64,000 bases of DNA, from positions 238,918 to 302,917 of the forward strand of contig JADJJE010000013.1 in assembly GCA_016706685.1 (NCBI GenBank). Reading direction: 5' to 3'. The notes beneath the pieces were generated by a model, which saw nothing but the letters and a program-made list of their open reading frames with translations, ran no database searches and was not told the origin of the DNA. Of this stretch, positions 17,809-26,456 are shown piece after piece; the stretch's first letter is position 1, and each line of letters starts with the position of its first letter. Both the position numbers and the translations under genes were made by a program. The DNA is from Sandaracinaceae bacterium (GTDB taxonomy: Bacteria; Myxococcota_A; Polyangia; Polyangiales; Houyiibacteriaceae).

Positions 17809-17892
17809 TTGACTCGAATGCCGGGACCGCGAGGGAATGGCCGCGTCCCATGGGGGTTTGACAGGGCCCCACCTCCCATCCAGGTCACCCCG

Positions 17893-18738
17893 ATGACGTC
17901 TCGGCTCTACTCCCTCCCGTCCTTCTCTCTCGTGCTGAGCCTCGCCCTGGGCGCGTGCGGCGGCCCCAGCACCGGCACGGTCACCACGCCGCTCGACCAA
18001 ACCGATGGCCGCTCGGCGCGCACGGCGATCGAGGCCGCCATCTCGGGCAACCACCGCTCGCCGGACAGCCGCTCGCGTGACGCCCACCGGCACCCGCTCG
18101 AGACGCTCATGTTCTTCGGCCTCGAGCCCGGCATGACCGTGGTGGAGATGGGGCCCGGCGGCGGCTGGTACACCGAGATCCTCGCGCCCGTGCTTCAGGA
18201 GGAGGGACGCCTCATCGCGGCGGCCCCGCCGGGCGACACCGAGTACGGTGTGCGCTTCGACACCTTCCTGGCCACCAACCCCGAGCTGTACGGCCGCATC
18301 GAGCGACTCTCGTTCAACCCGCCGGACTCGGTGTCCCTCGGGCCCGATGGCTCGGCGGACATGGTGGTCACGTTCCGCAGCACGCACGGCTGGATCAACC
18401 GCGGCTTCGCGCAGGCGGTCTATCAGGCCATGTTCGCGGTCCTGAAGCCCGGCGGCGTGTTGGGGGTGGAGCAGCACCGTGGGCCCGAGGGCATCAGCGC
18501 CGAGAGCGGCTATGTGCCCGAGGCCACCGTCATCGAAATCGCACAGGCCGCTGGCTTCGTGCTGGAAGCGCGCAGCGAGATCAACGCCAACCCCGCGGAC
18601 GACCACGACCACCCGGAGGGCGTGTGGAGCTTGCCGCCCACGCTGCGTGGCGCCACCGACGAGAACCGCGCGGAGTACGAGGCCATCGGCGAGTCCGACC
18701 GCATGATGCTTCGTTTCCGCAAGCCCGCCATGCCGTGA
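17893..18738 (+). CDS. Exported methyltransferase-like lipoprotein
   Basis: A 281-residue protein with a signal peptide ending in the lipobox LGAC near residue 22. The mature domain has the class I SAM-methyltransferase fold: glycine-rich motif VVEMGPGGGWYTEIL, then VLKPGGVLGVEQHR. These match a group of periplasmic methyltransferase-like proteins seen in proteobacteria. SAM is not expected outside the cytoplasm, so the fold may bind something else. The ATG at 17893 is the first start with a proper signal sequence. It is divergent from the TetR gene and followed 10-20 bp later by the ElyC-like gene. Confidence 0.8.
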   Translation: MTSRLYSLPSFSLVLSLALGACGGPSTGTVTTPLDQTDGRSARTAIEAAISGNHRSPDSRSRDAHRHPLETLMFFGLEPGMTVVEMGPGGGWYTEILAPVLQEEGRLIAAAPPGDTEYGVRFDTFLATNPELYGRIERLSFNPPDSVSLGPDGSADMVVTFRSTHGWINRGFAQAVYQAMFAVLKPGGVLGVEQHRGPEGISAESGYVPEATVIEIAQAAGFVLEARSEINANPADDHDHPEGVWSLPPTLRGATDENRAEYEAIGESDRMMLRFRKPAMP

Positions 18739-18756
18739 GCCGCGGATGTGACTAGC

Positions 18757-19491
18757 ATGCTCGCCTTCCAACTGAAGAAGCTGCTGGGCATGCTGCTCAT
18801 GCCCATCCCGCTGGTGCTCGTGGCGCTGGGCGTGGGGCTCTTGCTGCTGCGGCGTCGGCCGCGCACGGGGAAGGGCGTCATCGCGGGGGCCACGCTGTTC
18901 TTGCTGCTGACCAGCTGGAACCCCGTGGCGGATAGCTTGCTCGCGCCCTTCGAGGACGACTTTCCCATCTTTGACGTGCGGCAACCCGTGGCGGTGGTCG
19001 TGGTGCTGGGTGGCTGTCACGTGACGGACGACTCCCTGCCGCCCGCCGCGCAGCTGTGCGCCACGTCGCTGCACCGGCTCACGGAGGGCGTGCGCATCCT
19101 GGACGCCAACCCCGAGGCCAGGCTGTTCGTGTCGGGCTTCGCTGGCGTCGACCGTCGCGCGCACGCCGACGTGCTGCGCGAGGTGGCCATCGCGTTGGGA
19201 GTGGAGGCGACCCGCATCGAAGCCTTTCCCGAGCCCCGCGACACGGCGGAGGAGGCCGCGGCCATGGCGCCCGCGCTGCGTGGCTTGCCTTTCGCGCTCG
19301 TCAGCGAGGCCTCGCATCTTCCGCGCGCGGTCGATGCCTTCGAGGCGGCGGGGCTTCACCCGCTGCCGGCGCCGGCGGTACGCGTGAGCCGCGACGAGTC
19401 CACGCTGCGCGTCGAGGCGAGCGCGGCTCAGAAGAGCGAGCGCGCGCTGTACGAAGGGGTGGGGCGGCTCTGGCAGTGGCTGCGAGACTGA
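18757..19491 (+). CDS. YdcF/ElyC-family (DUF218) membrane protein
   Basis: A 244-residue inner-membrane protein. Two hydrophobic segments (about 5-27 and 40-60) precede a periplasmic DUF218 domain with VVVVLGGCHVTDD, VRILDANPEARLFVSG and ALVSEASHLPRAVDAFEAAG. The last of these matches the conserved T/S-x-x-x-H region of the family. ElyC in E. coli affects peptidoglycan and enterobacterial common antigen lipid carriers. ATG 18757 is preferred over a GTG nine bases upstream. It is followed by about 210 bp without a gene that holds the nap promoter. Confidence 0.85.
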   Translation: MLAFQLKKLLGMLLMPIPLVLVALGVGLLLLRRRPRTGKGVIAGATLFLLLTSWNPVADSLLAPFEDDFPIFDVRQPVAVVVVLGGCHVTDDSLPPAAQLCATSLHRLTEGVRILDANPEARLFVSGFAGVDRRAHADVLREVAIALGVEATRIEAFPEPRDTAEEAAAMAPALRGLPFALVSEASHLPRAVDAFEAAGLHPLPAPAVRVSRDESTLRVEASAAQKSERALYEGVGRLWQWLRD

Positions 19492-19675
19492 AGCCTGCGG
19501 AGGGCTGAGCCGGCGGTGCGCGAGCCAGCGACTCGCGCGAGCGTGCGCCGAGTGCCGCGCAGGAGCGGCGCAGAACCGGCGTCTCGCGCATGAGGCGCGC
19601 CGTGGAGCGGGCTCGGGGGGGCGATTGTTTCAGGCTGCGCACACCCAGGGAGTCCGAATCCCTCGCGGCCTGTTT

Positions 19676-19690
19676 TGGCACCATCGTTGC
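19676..19690 (+). promoter_or_regulatory. Sigma-54 (-24/-12) promoter of the nap operon
   Basis: TGGCAC (19676-19681), five bases, then TTGC (19687-19690) match the RpoN consensus, with the exact 10-base spacing between the invariant GG and GC. It lies directly upstream of the first nap-operon gene. The predicted start of transcription (about 19702) falls at the GTG at 19704, so the first message would be almost leaderless. An AGGGA/TCCCT inverted repeat at 19647-19663 might bind an activator. This is a match by eye; no enhancer-binding protein is encoded in this window. Confidence 0.6.
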
Positions 19691-19703
19691 GTAGGGCCGG
19701 CTC

Positions 19704-20303
19704 GTGGACGCTCGGATATGGAGTTTGGCGTGGCTCGCGCTGGCCGCCGCCTGTGATGGTGGTGCGGCCGAGTCGCGTCGCGACGTGGAGCCGCCCGAGG
19801 CGCGCTACCCCGTGACCATCACCACGCCGCGGGTGCTGGAGGGCCTGCCCGTGGGCCCCCTCGACGTGTCGGGGCGACCCACGGTGGTGGCGTGTGGGAC
19901 ATGCCACGAACCGGGTGCGCAGCGTGAGTTCCCAGAGAGCGCTGGCGAGGTCGGCGCACCGCACGCGGGGCTCTCCCTCCGTCATGGCGAGCTGCCGTGT
20001 GCCTCGTGCCATGCGCAGTCGGACCGCAGCGAGCTGCACCTCGCGGACGGAACCGACATCCCGCTGACCGACGCGCTGCGCCTCTGTGCGCAGTGTCACG
20101 GCCCCCAGTACCGCGACTACCGGCATGGTGCGCACGGCGGCATGCGCGGCCACTGGGATCTCTCGCGTGGGCCACGCGAGCGCAACCACTGCGTGGCCTG
20201 TCACGACCCGCACGCCCCCGCGTTCGGACAGTTCGAGCCGGTGCCCGGCCCGCGAGACCGCTTTACGGGAGCCGCCGCGCCCCACGGAGACGCCCATGAC
20301 TGA
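19704..20303 (+). CDS. Tetraheme c-type cytochrome, nap operon
   Basis: A 199-residue exported cytochrome with four CxxCH heme sites (CGTCH, CASCH, CAQCH, CVACH). A short signal peptide ends in AAACDGG, so it may be lipid-anchored. It heads the nap operon and overlaps the ferredoxin gene by 8 bp. With the following ferredoxin and NrfD proteins it would form a quinol-oxidising electron entry module. It resembles in role, but not clearly in sequence, the NapM/Qrc/Hmc cytochromes of Deltaproteobacteria. The GTG at 19704 is the only plausible start; there is no ATG and no good ribosome site. Confidence 0.85.
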   Translation: MDARIWSLAWLALAAACDGGAAESRRDVEPPEARYPVTITTPRVLEGLPVGPLDVSGRPTVVACGTCHEPGAQREFPESAGEVGAPHAGLSLRHGELPCASCHAQSDRSELHLADGTDIPLTDALRLCAQCHGPQYRDYRHGAHGGMRGHWDLSRGPRERNHCVACHDPHAPAFGQFEPVPGPRDRFTGAAAPHGDAHD

Positions 20304-21201
20304 CGACATCAGCCGACGCAGGATGCTGAAGGCTGCGGGGGCCACGCTCGGCGCCGCCGCCTTTGCGCGCGCCGTCGCGCCTCTCCTGCAAGCGGTGGAG
20401 GCCACGAGCATGGAGGAGCTGCTCACGCAGCACTACAAGGAGCTGAGCGCCGATGACAAGCGCCGGCTCATCGCGCGGCTCGAGTCCGAGACCGAGCATC
20501 GCTATGGCGCGGTGGTCACCATCCGCGACATCGAGGCCCGAGCGGGCGTGCAGTTCGCGTATGCGCTCAACCTGAGCGCCTGCATCGGCTGCCGGCGCTG
20601 TGCCGACGCTTGTCATCAAGAGAACAACCACGATCGGCGCACCAATCAGTCGTACATCCGTGTGCTCGAGATGGAGCAGGGCTCCATGGACATGGAGCGC
20701 GGCACGGTGCACTACGACCACGCCGTGCCGGCCCCCGGGAAGTTCTACATGCCGGTGCAGTGCCAGCAGTGCGAGAACCCGCCGTGCACGCACGTGTGCC
20801 CCGTGGAGGCCACCTGGCAGGAGGCCGACGGCATCGTGGTGGTGGATTACAACTGGTGCATCGGCTGCCGCTACTGCGAGGCCGCGTGTCCCTACCACGC
20901 GCGTCGCTTCAACTGGACGGCACCCGAGATCCCGGCGGAGGAGATCAACCCCGACCAGGGCCTCTTGTCGAACCGCATCCGCCCGCAGGGCGTGGTGGAG
21001 AAGTGCACCTTCTGCCTCCACCGCACACGCGATGGTCGCCTGCCGGCGTGCCTCGAGGCGTGCCCGACCGGCGCCCGCGTCTTCGGGAACATGCTGGACC
21101 CCGACTCCGAGATCCGCTGGGTCCTGGACAACAAGCGCGTCTTCGTCCTGAAAGAAGAGCTCGGGACGCGCCCACGCTTCTACTACTTCTTCGACAACTG
21201 A
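20296..21201 (+). CDS. Tat-exported four-cluster ferredoxin (NrfC/DsrO/HmcB-like)
   Basis: A 301-residue periplasmic iron-sulfur subunit. The N-terminus has a Tat signal (SRRRMLKAAGA). Four cysteine clusters follow: CIGCRRCADAC, CQQCENPPCTHVC, CIGCRYCEAAC, and CTFC...CLEAC, enough for four [4Fe-4S] centres. This layout defines the NrfC/PsrB/DsrO family that carries electrons between an NrfD-type quinol oxidase and a cytochrome or molybdoenzyme. It overlaps the cytochrome gene upstream and is 7 bp from nrfD. In this operon it replaces the NapG/NapH or NapC electron donors of other Nap systems. Confidence 0.9.
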   Translation: MTDDISRRRMLKAAGATLGAAAFARAVAPLLQAVEATSMEELLTQHYKELSADDKRRLIARLESETEHRYGAVVTIRDIEARAGVQFAYALNLSACIGCRRCADACHQENNHDRRTNQSYIRVLEMEQGSMDMERGTVHYDHAVPAPGKFYMPVQCQQCENPPCTHVCPVEATWQEADGIVVVDYNWCIGCRYCEAACPYHARRFNWTAPEIPAEEINPDQGLLSNRIRPQGVVEKCTFCLHRTRDGRLPACLEACPTGARVFGNMLDPDSEIRWVLDNKRVFVLKEELGTRPRFYYFFDN

Positions 21202-21208
21202 GCGTGCC

Positions 21209-22540
21209 GTGACCCATCAACCCACGAACCCAGACGAGAGCCCCGGCGAGGTCCGCCACGCGGTCAGCTATCCGCGCTTCCTGCTGGACGCGCTGGACGA
21301 GGCCACCGAGGGCTCGCGGCTCTTCTACGCGTGGATGTTCGTGCTCACGGCCATCGCGCTGGTGGGCGCCAACGCGTGGGCCAACCAGGTGGTGGAGGGG
21401 ATGGGCGTCACCAACATGACGGACCACGTGTCGTGGGGCCTCTACATCGCGAACTTCACGTTCGCGGTGGGCCTCGCCGCAGGCGGCGTCATGATGGTCA
21501 TCCCGGCCTACGTCTACGACGACCACGAGATGCACCGCGTGGTGATCATCGGCGAGGTCCTGGCCATCGCGGCCATCGTCATGTGCTTGATGTTCGTGGT
21601 GGCTGACCTCGGTCGCCCCGACCGCTTCTGGCACATGATCCCGGGCATCGGCCGCTTCAACTGGCCCATGTCCATGCTGACCTGGGACGTGTTGGTGCTG
21701 AACGGCTACCTGCTGATCAACCTCCACGTGGTCGGTTACATCATCTACCAGCGCTGGCTGGGGCGAGAGCCCAACCCCAAGTGGTACCTGCCCTTCGTCT
21801 TCCTCTCCATCGCGTGGGCCATCTCCATCCACACGGTCACCGCGTTCCTCTACGCCGGCCTCGGCGGCCGTCCGTTCTGGAACTCCGCCCTGCTGGCCCC
21901 GCGGTTCCTGGCCTCGGCGTTCGTGACCGGGCCGGCGTTCATCGTGCTGTCGCTGCAGGTGGTGAAGCGCACCACGGACTTCTACGTGCCGCGCGCCGCG
22001 CTGACCACGCTGGTGTCCATTATCCGGGTCACCGCGCCCATCAACCTCTTCATGCTGGGGGCCGAGGTCTTCTCGGAGTTCTATGCGGGTGGCGCGCACG
22101 TCGCCTCGGCGCGCTACCTGTTCCTCGGGCTGCACGGGCACTCCGAGCTGGTCCCGTGGATCTGGACGGCCATCAGCTTCAACGTCTTCGCCGCCGTGGT
22201 GCTCCTGACGCCGCCGCTGTCCGCCCGGCCGTGGCTGCTGAACCTCGCCCTGATGCTCACCTTCGTGGGCGTGTGGATCGAGAAGGGCATGGGGCTGATC
22301 GTGCCGGGCTTCATCCCGTCCACGCTGCACGAGATCGTGCCGTACACGCCCAGCCTCACGGAGTGGAAGGTGATGGCGGGCGTATGGGCGGCGGGGCTGA
22401 TGGTGTTCACCGTGGGCCTGCGCGTGGCCCTCGGCGCCATGACCGGTGCGATGCGTGCTGACGACGCGCCGGCCGAGGACCTCGCGCTCGCGCCCGACGA
22501 AGCTCCCGCGCAGCACGCGAACGTGCGGGGAGGCCACTGA
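21209..22540 (+). CDS. NrfD-family membrane quinol dehydrogenase subunit
   Basis: A 443-residue integral membrane protein with about nine or ten transmembrane helices of the NrfD/PsrC/DsrP family. It would oxidise quinol (or reduce quinone) and pass electrons to the neighbouring ferredoxin. Typical segments are HVSWGLYIANFTFAVGLAAGG near the N-terminus and DLGRPDRFWHMIPG. The start is GTG at 21209. The stop overlaps the napD ATG by one base (TGATG), indicating translational coupling to the nitrate reductase genes. The cytoplasmic C-terminal tail is Ala/Asp-rich. Confidence 0.92.
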   Translation: MTHQPTNPDESPGEVRHAVSYPRFLLDALDEATEGSRLFYAWMFVLTAIALVGANAWANQVVEGMGVTNMTDHVSWGLYIANFTFAVGLAAGGVMMVIPAYVYDDHEMHRVVIIGEVLAIAAIVMCLMFVVADLGRPDRFWHMIPGIGRFNWPMSMLTWDVLVLNGYLLINLHVVGYIIYQRWLGREPNPKWYLPFVFLSIAWAISIHTVTAFLYAGLGGRPFWNSALLAPRFLASAFVTGPAFIVLSLQVVKRTTDFYVPRAALTTLVSIIRVTAPINLFMLGAEVFSEFYAGGAHVASARYLFLGLHGHSELVPWIWTAISFNVFAAVVLLTPPLSARPWLLNLALMLTFVGVWIEKGMGLIVPGFIPSTLHEIVPYTPSLTEWKVMAGVWAAGLMVFTVGLRVALGAMTGAMRADDAPAEDLALAPDEAPAQHANVRGGH

Positions 22541-22849
22541 TGCCCATCTCCGGCCTGGTGGTGACCCTGGACCGCGACCACACCGCGTGCGCCGCTGCCC
22601 TCGCCGAGCTGCGCGCCTTCGCCGCGCTCGAGCTGGGCGAGCACTCGGCCGGGCGCGTGGCTGCGGTGCTGGAAGCCGGACTATGCGGCCCACGACGCGC
22701 GCCTCGCAGCGCTGCGGGCCCTGCCCGGCGTGGTCTGGGTGGACGTGGTCTTCCACGACTTCTCCGACCTGCGCGACTTCGAGCGGCCCCCGCGTGGGAG
22801 TCGCCCTGACCTTTGCTCGGATGATGGAGGTGCCCATGGAGCGGCGTGA
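22540..22849 (+). CDS. napD: NapD-like maturation chaperone, one frameshift near 22678
   Basis: NapD is a small cytoplasmic chaperone that binds the Tat signal of NapA before export. The first frame gives MPISGLVVTLDRD... up to VAAVLEA. After a one-base insertion in the GG at about 22677-22678 the next frame continues DYAAHDARLAALRALPGVVWVDVVFHDF, the classic NapD ending (ALRxLPGVxxVDxVxH). Removing one G restores a protein of about 103 residues. Its last codons overlap the napA start. The break is probably a sequence error, since the rest of the family pattern is intact. Confidence 0.8.
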
Positions 22850-25256
22850 CTTCTTGAAGGCTTCGGCCATGAGTGCGGCCAGCGCCGCCGTCCTCGCGCG
22901 CACTGTGAGCGCCAACGCGCCCGACGCCCTCGACCCCGCCATCGGTGAGCAGGTCGGCAGCGGCGTGACCTGGGACAAGGCGCCGTGCCGCTTCTGCGGG
23001 ACAGGCTGCCACGTGCAGGTGGGCGTGCGCAACGACCGCGTGGTGGCCATCGCGGGCGACCGCCAGGCGGCGGTGAACCGCGGGCTGCTTTGCGTGAAGG
23101 GCTACCACGTGGGGCTCGCGCTCTACGGCGGCGACCGCCTCACGCGCCCCATGCTCAAGCGGGGTGACGTGCACGTACCCATCTCTTGGGACGAGGCGCT
23201 CGGCATCATCGCCGACCGGATAAGGGAACCCGGCTGGCTTCGCGTTCTACGGCTCGGGCCAGTGGACCATCCCCGAGGGCTACGCCGCGCAGAAGTTCAT
23301 GAAGGGGGGCCTCGCCAACAACCACATCGACCCCAACGCGCGGCTCTGCATGGCGTCGGCGGTCACCGGGTTCATCTCTACCTACGGGGTGGACGAGCCC
23401 GCCAGCTGCTTCGACGACCTCGAGCACGCCAACGTGGTCATCCTGTGGGGCAACAACCCCGCGGAGATGCACCCCATCCTCTTCTCGCGGATGATCGACA
23501 GGCGCGCGCGTGCGGCGAGAGCCGTCACCCTCATCGACATCGGCACGCGTCGCACGCGCACCACGGGCTTCGCCAACGACTACCTCGAGTTCCGCCCGCA
23601 GTCGGACATCGCCATCCTCAACGGCATCCTCCATCTACTGATCGAGGACGGCACTTACGACCGCGAGTTCGTGGAGCGCCATGTGGCGTTCCGGCGCGAG
23701 GAGGGCGCCCCCGACCTGATGGGCGTGGCCACCGACTTCGACACGTTCCGCGCCGCCATGAGCGAGTACACCCCCGAGCGGGTGCAGGAGCTCTCGGGCG
23801 TGCCCGCAGCCAAGATTCGCATGCTGGCCGGGCTGTTCGCCGACCGTGACCTGCGCATCACCAGCCTCTGGTGCATGGGCGGCAACCAGCACACGCGCGG
23901 CACGGGCGTGAACCGGCAGATCCACGCCATCCACCTGCTCTCGGGGCACTGGGGCCGACAGGGCGATGGGCCACAGAGCCTCACGGGACAGCCGTCGGCC
24001 TGCGGCACGGCGCGCGAAGTAGGCACGCTCTCGCACGCGCTCCCGGGCGGCCTGCTGGTGGCCAACCCCGAGCACCGCCGCCACGCAGAGGAGCTCTGGA
24101 ACCTGCCCGAGGGCCGCATCAACGCCACGCCCGGCACCACACCGTGGAGATGTGGCGGCGCTTCTCGACTGCGGCCAGCGAGGGCGGCGACATCGACACC
24201 ATCTGGGTGCAGGTCACCAACCCTGCGCAGTCGCTGCCCAACACCAAGGCGCTGTTCGAGCCCAGCCGCAGCATCGCCGGCAAGTTCCTGATCGTCTCGG
24301 ACGTGTACCCCACGGCCACCGCGCGGGCGGCGGACCTCATCCTCCCGTCCGCCATGTGGGTCGAGAAGAACGGCATGACCGGCAACTCCGAGCGGCGCAC
24401 GCAGCAGTGGTTCAAGATGGTGAACCCGCCGGGCGAGGCGCGTGACGACGCGTGGCAGGTCATCGCGGTGGCGCGGAAGCTGTTCGACCGCGGCCACCTC
24501 GGCATGCGCGACAAGGACGGGCGCTTCCTGTTTCACATGACCGACGCGACCGGCGCCGAGGTACCCGTGTGGGACTTCCGGCGCTACTACGACGTGAACG
24601 TCGACCAGCAGCTGTTCGACGAGTACCGGCGCTTCTCGCGCTTCAAGCACAAGGACCTGGCGCCCTACGCCGAGTACACGCGCGCCCGCGGGCTGCGCTG
24701 GCCGGTGGTCGAGCGCGACGGCGTCTGGGAAGAGACACGCTACCGCTTCGTCGAGGGCGAAGATCCGTACGTGGAGGCCGGCAAGGGCCTCCAGTTCTAC
24801 CACTCGACCTCGGGCGACGACCGCGCGCAGGTCTGGATCCAGCCGTATGTCGCGCCGCCCGAGGAGCCCGACACGGAGTACCCGTTCTGGCTCTGCACCG
24901 GCCGGGTGCTCGAGCACTGGCACACGGGCTCGATGACCATGCGCGTGCCGCAGCTGCGCCGGGCCATGCCCGAAGCCTATGTGGAGCTGAACGCCACCGA
25001 TGCGCGCCGGCTCGGCGTCGAAAACGGAGACGTGGTGCGGCTCGAGACGCGGCGCGGAGCCATCGAGATCGCGGCCTGGATCGACGGTCGCGGCCGCCCT
25101 CCCGAGGGCTCGCTGTTCGTGCCGTTCTTCGACGAGCGGCTGGCCATCAACGAGCTGACGCTCGAGGACTACTGCCCCATCTCGAAGCAGCCCGACTACA
25201 AGAAGTGCGCGGCGCGCGTGGTGCGCGTCCCGCGCAGAGCGGGGTCCCGTGAGTGA
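22836..25256 (+). CDS. napA: Periplasmic nitrate reductase catalytic subunit NapA (two frameshifts)
   Basis: The Mo-bis-MGD enzyme that reduces nitrate to nitrite in the periplasm, about 806 residues when joined. It has a Tat signal (MERRDFLKASAMS) and an N-terminal [4Fe-4S] site (CRFCGTGC...LLCVKGYH). The Mo-ligating cysteine lies in NARLCMASAV. Later come GNQHTRGTGVN, LTGQPSACGTAREVG, QVTNPAQSLPN, and HWHTGSMTMR. Two breaks interrupt it: an extra C in the CCC at about 23229-23231 and a missing C at about 24137. Each is repaired by one base and restores exact family phrases (EPAGFAFYGSGQ; GTHTVEM). I therefore treat it as functional with sequence errors. It overlaps napD and the napB-like gene. 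Confidence 0.88.
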
Positions 25257-26049
25257 CGACGGCCCCGTGAGTGACCAAGGCGGACGCCGCTGGCGGTCGG
25301 TGTTCCTCGCGGGCGCCGTGGTGGTCGCAGCCGTGGGCTACATGACCGGAACGCGCCACGCGGAGCAGCCGCGCGGCTACTCCGAGGTGGAAGACCCCGG
25401 CCACAGCGCGGCCACGGCGCCCCCGCAGGCCGGCATGGAGTCCGCGCGCTACGCCGAACGTCGGGCCACCCAGCTGCTGGCGCTCGAGTCCATGAGGGCG
25501 CAGCCGGGCCCGGGCACCGAGGCGCCTCCACACGACCCGGTCGCCTACGCGCAGGCTGTGGCGGCGCGGCGTGACGCGCGCGCCTACGACGGTGCCCCGC
25601 CCACCATTCCGCATGCGGTAGACCAGCACGGCGCGCCCGCGTGCCTGGCCTGCCACGCCGAGGGGATGCGCGTGGACGGGCGGGTGGCGCCGATCATGAG
25701 CCACGAGCGCTTCGACAGCTGCCTGCAGTGCCACGCGCTCGCCGAGAGCCCGCTGCCGCGGAGCGCGCCCTTGGCGCACTCGGTCAGCGAGGTGAACAGC
25801 TTCCTGGGGTTGACCGAGCCGGAGCGCGGCGAGCGCGCGTGGCCTGGTGCGCCCCCCACCATGCCGCACCGCACGTTCATGCGGGAGCGCTGCGACAGCT
25901 GCCACGGCACGCAAGCCTCGGGGCTCACCACCAGTCACCCCTGGCGGCAGAGCTGCCCTCAGTGTCACGCGCCTTCGGCGACTTCGGACCAGCGCCCGCG
26001 CTCCACGCTCGCGCCGCTCCCCGGCCTCACCACGGCGGGGGCGCGGTGA
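25249..26049 (+). CDS. napB: Tetraheme NapB-like cytochrome with two NapB modules
   Basis: A 266-residue membrane-anchored cytochrome with one N-terminal helix (about 16-36) and a periplasmic domain carrying four heme sites (CLACH, CLQCH, CDSCH, CPQCH). The segment PPTIPHAVDQHGAPACLACH...CLQCH is the NapB signature (IPH plus two CxxCH). The pattern is repeated by PPTMPHRTFMRERCDSCH...CPQCH. Ordinary NapB is a soluble di-heme protein of about 150 residues; this is a doubled and anchored form. The GTG at 25249 overlaps the napA stop, and the last bases overlap the next gene. Confidence 0.85.
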   Translation: MSDDGPVSDQGGRRWRSVFLAGAVVVAAVGYMTGTRHAEQPRGYSEVEDPGHSAATAPPQAGMESARYAERRATQLLALESMRAQPGPGTEAPPHDPVAYAQAVAARRDARAYDGAPPTIPHAVDQHGAPACLACHAEGMRVDGRVAPIMSHERFDSCLQCHALAESPLPRSAPLAHSVSEVNSFLGLTEPERGERAWPGAPPTMPHRTFMRERCDSCHGTQASGLTTSHPWRQSCPQCHAPSATSDQRPRSTLAPLPGLTTAGAR

Positions 26050-26456
26050 GCCGTGACCTGCCGCTCGGGCGGCGCGATTTCCTGCTGGCACGGCTGCGGC
26101 CCGTGATCGCCGGGCGTGTGTCGGCTGCGGCGCAGGCCGAGGTGCTCGCTTCACAGGGCGAAGCTACCCCTGCGCCTCCGTGGGCGCGGCCGAGTGCGCG
26201 TCGCCGCGTGGCGCTCCCCAGCATGTCGTTCCGGGCCACGGTGGACCGCTTCAGCTGCCTGGCGGGCGCGGGGCAGGTGTGCACCGTGTGCGTGGAGCGC
26301 TGCCCAGAGCCCGGCGCGCTCAGGCTCGACGGGCTCTACCCCGTCGTCGACGGCGACCGCTGCACGGGCTGCGGCGCGTGCGAACCCGCTTGTCCTGCGC
26401 CGAGCCCCGCCATCCGCGTGCTCCCGCTGATTCCCTCGAAAAGGACCACACCATGA
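26046..26456 (+). CDS. NapF-like ferredoxin
   Basis: A 136-residue iron-sulfur protein. The N-terminus (LGRRDFLLARLRPV) looks like a NapF leader, which stays in the cytoplasm, or a weak Tat signal. Two cysteine clusters follow: CLAGAGQVCTVCVERCP and CTGCGACEPACP, as in NapF, which is thought to help activate NapA. The GTG at 26046 overlaps the previous stop by 4 bp, and its own stop overlaps the next ATG (ATGA). It thus belongs to the same translationally coupled nap operon. Confidence 0.82.
   Translation: MSRDLPLGRRDFLLARLRPVIAGRVSAAAQAEVLASQGEATPAPPWARPSARRRVALPSMSFRATVDRFSCLAGAGQVCTVCVERCPEPGALRLDGLYPVVDGDRCTGCGACEPACPAPSPAIRVLPLIPSKRTTP

Noticed and set aside
17788..17815. Palindrome followed by T-run as a terminator
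   Set aside because: No plus-strand gene ends upstream and the position between divergent genes fits a TetR operator better.
19647..19663. Hairpin with GTCCGAATCC that resembles a tRNA T-arm
   Set aside because: No acceptor stem, anticodon arm or CCA end can be built around it; an inverted repeat near the sigma-54 promoter is a simpler reading.
22836..25256. napA as a true pseudogene
   Set aside because: Each break is a one-base change in a G/C run that restores exact family sequence, and similar breaks occur in unrelated genes.
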